From Gordoniibacillus kamchatkensis (GTDB taxonomy: Bacteria > Bacillota > Bacilli > Paenibacillales > NBRC-103111): a stretch of 64,000 bases of DNA. How positions within the stretch are numbered: position 1 is the stretch's first letter; every line of letters starts with the position of its first letter. The notes below the pieces were generated by a model, which saw only the letters and a program-made list of their open reading frames with translations, was not told the origin of the DNA and did not search any database. The translations under genes were made by a program, and so were the position numbers. The stretch spans positions 62,001 through 126,000 of the forward strand of contig NZ_JXAK01000001.1 in assembly GCF_000829455.1 (NCBI RefSeq), written 5' to 3'. Positions 62,446-64,000 of this stretch are shown in pieces.

Positions 62446-63522
62446 TTAAGCCATATACGGTATAACCGGTTTATTGATGACGTCCTCGACCGGCTTCATC
62501 AGCTTCTCGTTGTACATCGTGGTGCTAAGCAGCAGGTTGCGCTTCGGAACCGCGATGACGGCCACTTGCTGGCCCTTTTCCATGGCGGCTGTGACGATCG
62601 GCCTGGCCGTCTTCGCGTCCAGCGTCATGATCAGGTCCGGGAACGTGGCCAGCCTTTCGCCGTCCTTTTCCAGCGTCATGTATTCGTTCCAGAACGTCAT
62701 TTCCACCTTGCCGTCGATCCGGACGATGCCTGCGTCGAAGCCGCCGCTTGTCTCCAGCGTGAAGTCCGTGACGGTGCCGGCGGTGACGACTTTGCCGCCG
62801 AGCTTGGCGATGGCGGCGTCGATCGCCGCTTCGCCTTTGTGCGAAAGCAGCGCCTCGCCGACGGCGATAGCTTGCGAGATCGCGCCCGGCGCGCCGTTTT
62901 GCCTGGCGTAGTCGGCCGTTACGGGGTTGCGTGCTACCGCGACGAGCCCGCCCGCTTCCACGGACGCTTTACGGATCATGGACGCTGCCCGCTCCAGCGG
63001 CCCGGATATGCTCATCTCGACATAATTCGCTTCATTACCGCCGACCGCGGCTTGATGGGACACGTACCCTTCCACCTCGGACAGGTTCATCGAGCCCATG
63101 GCGCCGGTCGGATGGGCCCGTCCGTTGCAGGCGAAGTCCGCCAGCGGAATGCCGGTGATGGCCGACTGGAACCAGCCGTTGACGGTAGTGCCCGCTCCGT
63201 TCTCGTTCGTATGCAGCCCCCGGATCGGCCTCCCGATTTTTTGCGAGAGCAGGTCCAGCGCTTTGGCGTAATGGACCGGCATGACGAACCGGTCTTTGGC
63301 CGCCGGTGCGCCCACCATGGATACGGTGACGAGCAGGTCGCTAGCTGCGAACTTATCGAACGGAGTCAGCTCGAGCTGCCCGATCTCCAAAGCGAGGCGC
63401 GCTATTTTCAAGCCGTCCTCGATCCAGCCGCCGCCCCCTCCGCCCAGCACCGCGCCGCCGTAAACCGCGTATTCCGCCATTTGGGCGTCTATCTTGATGT
63501 TAACCACCAGGGGTCGCCTCAC
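62446..63522 (-). CDS. DUF917 family protein (hydantoinase-related)
   Basis: A 358-residue protein with the DUF917 start (AEYAVYGGAVLGGGGGGWIED near residue 17) and blocks GLHTNENGAGTTVNGWFQ near residue 102, RAHPTGAMGSM near residue 134 and IPKRNLLLS-like VPKRNLLLSTTMYN near the end. DUF917 includes S-methyl thiohydantoin desulfurase-like enzymes and is often beside hydantoinase or OPT genes. GTG 63522 overlaps the upstream stop as GTGA, so the genes are coupled. Confidence 0.88.
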   Translation of the reverse strand: MRRPLVVNIKIDAQMAEYAVYGGAVLGGGGGGWIEDGLKIARLALEIGQLELTPFDKFAASDLLVTVSMVGAPAAKDRFVMPVHYAKALDLLSQKIGRPIRGLHTNENGAGTTVNGWFQSAITGIPLADFACNGRAHPTGAMGSMNLSEVEGYVSHQAAVGGNEANYVEMSISGPLERAASMIRKASVEAGGLVAVARNPVTADYARQNGAPGAISQAIAVGEALLSHKGEAAIDAAIAKLGGKVVTAGTVTDFTLETSGGFDAGIVRIDGKVEMTFWNEYMTLEKDGERLATFPDLIMTLDAKTARPIVTAAMEKGQQVAVIAVPKRNLLLSTTMYNEKLMKPVEDVINKPVIPYMA

Positions 63523-64000
63523 TTTCTGAATTTAAATACCGAGTTGAAGAAGCTGTAGAGCGCGTCTCCCGCGATAAAACCGGCCGCCATGATGCTCATC
63601 GGGCCTTCGGCTTCCTTTTTCCAAATGCGCGTAACGACAATTCGGATCGCGATGCCGGCAAGCACTGCCCAGCAGGCGCTCGGCGTCAAAATCAGGAGGC
63701 CGGTGGCGAACAATACGCCGAGCTGGCGGCTCGGTCCGCCGATCAGCTGGACGAGAGCCCCCGGAATGGCCCACAGCAGCAGCTGCTTGGCGATTTCCGG
63801 CGAAGCGCCGGCTTTGATCGTCGAAACGTACACCTTATCGATCGGCGGAACCAGGTTTTGCGCGAAATACGTTTTATAGGTGACGATAACCGTCAGCAAA
63901 GCTACGCCGAAAGCGATCATCCCCGTAATGTACTGCTGCTTTCTGCCGGCGAGCTCGTATTCGCGGTTCGCCCCGTTGCCGCGCAAAATATGGCCCGTTT
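63519..64000 (-). CDS. OPT/YSL-family oligopeptide transporter, C-terminal part (cut by the window)
   Basis: At least 159 residues, open at the right edge. Several membrane segments (QQYITGMIAFGVALLTVIV; AIPGALVQLIGGPSRQLGVL; FATGLLILTPSACWAVLAGI) and the terminal MSIMAAGFIAGDALYSFFNS are typical of OPT transporters, which bring in oligopeptides or metal-chelate compounds. The frame has no start within the window. First gene of the DUF917-DUF1177-AroM cluster in transcription order, coupled to DUF917 by GTGA. Confidence 0.8.
   Translation of the reverse strand, partial: TGHILRGNGANREYELAGRKQQYITGMIAFGVALLTVIVTYKTYFAQNLVPPIDKVYVSTIKAGASPEIAKQLLLWAIPGALVQLIGGPSRQLGVLFATGLLILTPSACWAVLAGIAIRIVVTRIWKKEAEGPMSIMAAGFIAGDALYSFFNSVFKFRK

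Overview
The window looks like a chromosomal segment of a GC-rich, endospore-forming Firmicute of the Paenibacillaceae (Paenibacillus/Cohnella-like). Supporting genes are two near-identical alpha/beta-type SASP genes with SigG-like promoters, gerQ, ylbJ and yunB, the bacillithiol genes bshA and bshB2, a T-box upstream of trpS, AraR-type control of araDBA, yycC, yutD and a yfhP-like gene. No rRNA, tRNA, CRISPR array, prophage or transposase gene was found.

Layout. 1-11 kb, almost all minus strand: a MurJ/SpoVB-like flippase, a ThuA-domain protein, DUF456, a Cof-type HAD phosphatase, asnB, a class B penicillin-binding protein, a second HAD hydrolase, a transglutaminase-domain membrane protein and two small membrane proteins. 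11-24.6 kb, mixed strands: a palindromic repeat, an MFS transporter, a Toprim protein, SCO and ctaB (cytochrome oxidase maturation), gerQ, a phosphotransferase remnant, a yfhP-like gene, SASP 1, bshA, trpS with T-box, a His-rich DUF318 permease with its TIGR03943 partner, and galM. 24.6-33.3 kb, minus: a ribose-type ABC operon, RNase H, a CDF transporter, a MATE-like transporter and an intergenic repeat zone. 33.4-44.5 kb: SASP 2, a TxpA/RatA-like type I toxin locus, VOC, pepF, yycC, a GGDEF protein, ylbJ, NAD kinase, yutD with a Gln/Gly-rich tail, and lipA. 44.5-50.5 kb: a TolB-like protein and a nickel-pincer cofactor region (larE-larB-larC1 on plus, larC2 alone on minus). 50.6-58 kb: an M23 peptidase, yunB, araDBA and araR. 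58-64 kb: yojF-bshB2, a second type I toxin locus, then a catabolic cluster (M29 aminopeptidase, AroM, DUF1177, DUF917, OPT transporter cut by the window end).

How genes work together. BshA and BshB2 are two steps of bacillithiol synthesis coded 40 kb apart. AraR has a box over its own promoter and one over the araDBA promoter. LarE, LarB and LarC1/LarC2 would make the nickel-pincer nucleotide cofactor; LarC is divided into two convergent genes and LarC1 has a very large His tail. The SBP, ATPase and permease at 24.6-28.3 kb form one sugar importer.

Quality caveat. At least fourteen single-base frameshifts interrupt otherwise well conserved genes, including ones expected to be intact (PBP2, araB, larE). 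Most are repaired by adding back one base next to an identical base. They look more like a base-calling artefact than real decay, so the 'pseudogene' entries here should be read as 'frameshifted in this sequence'.
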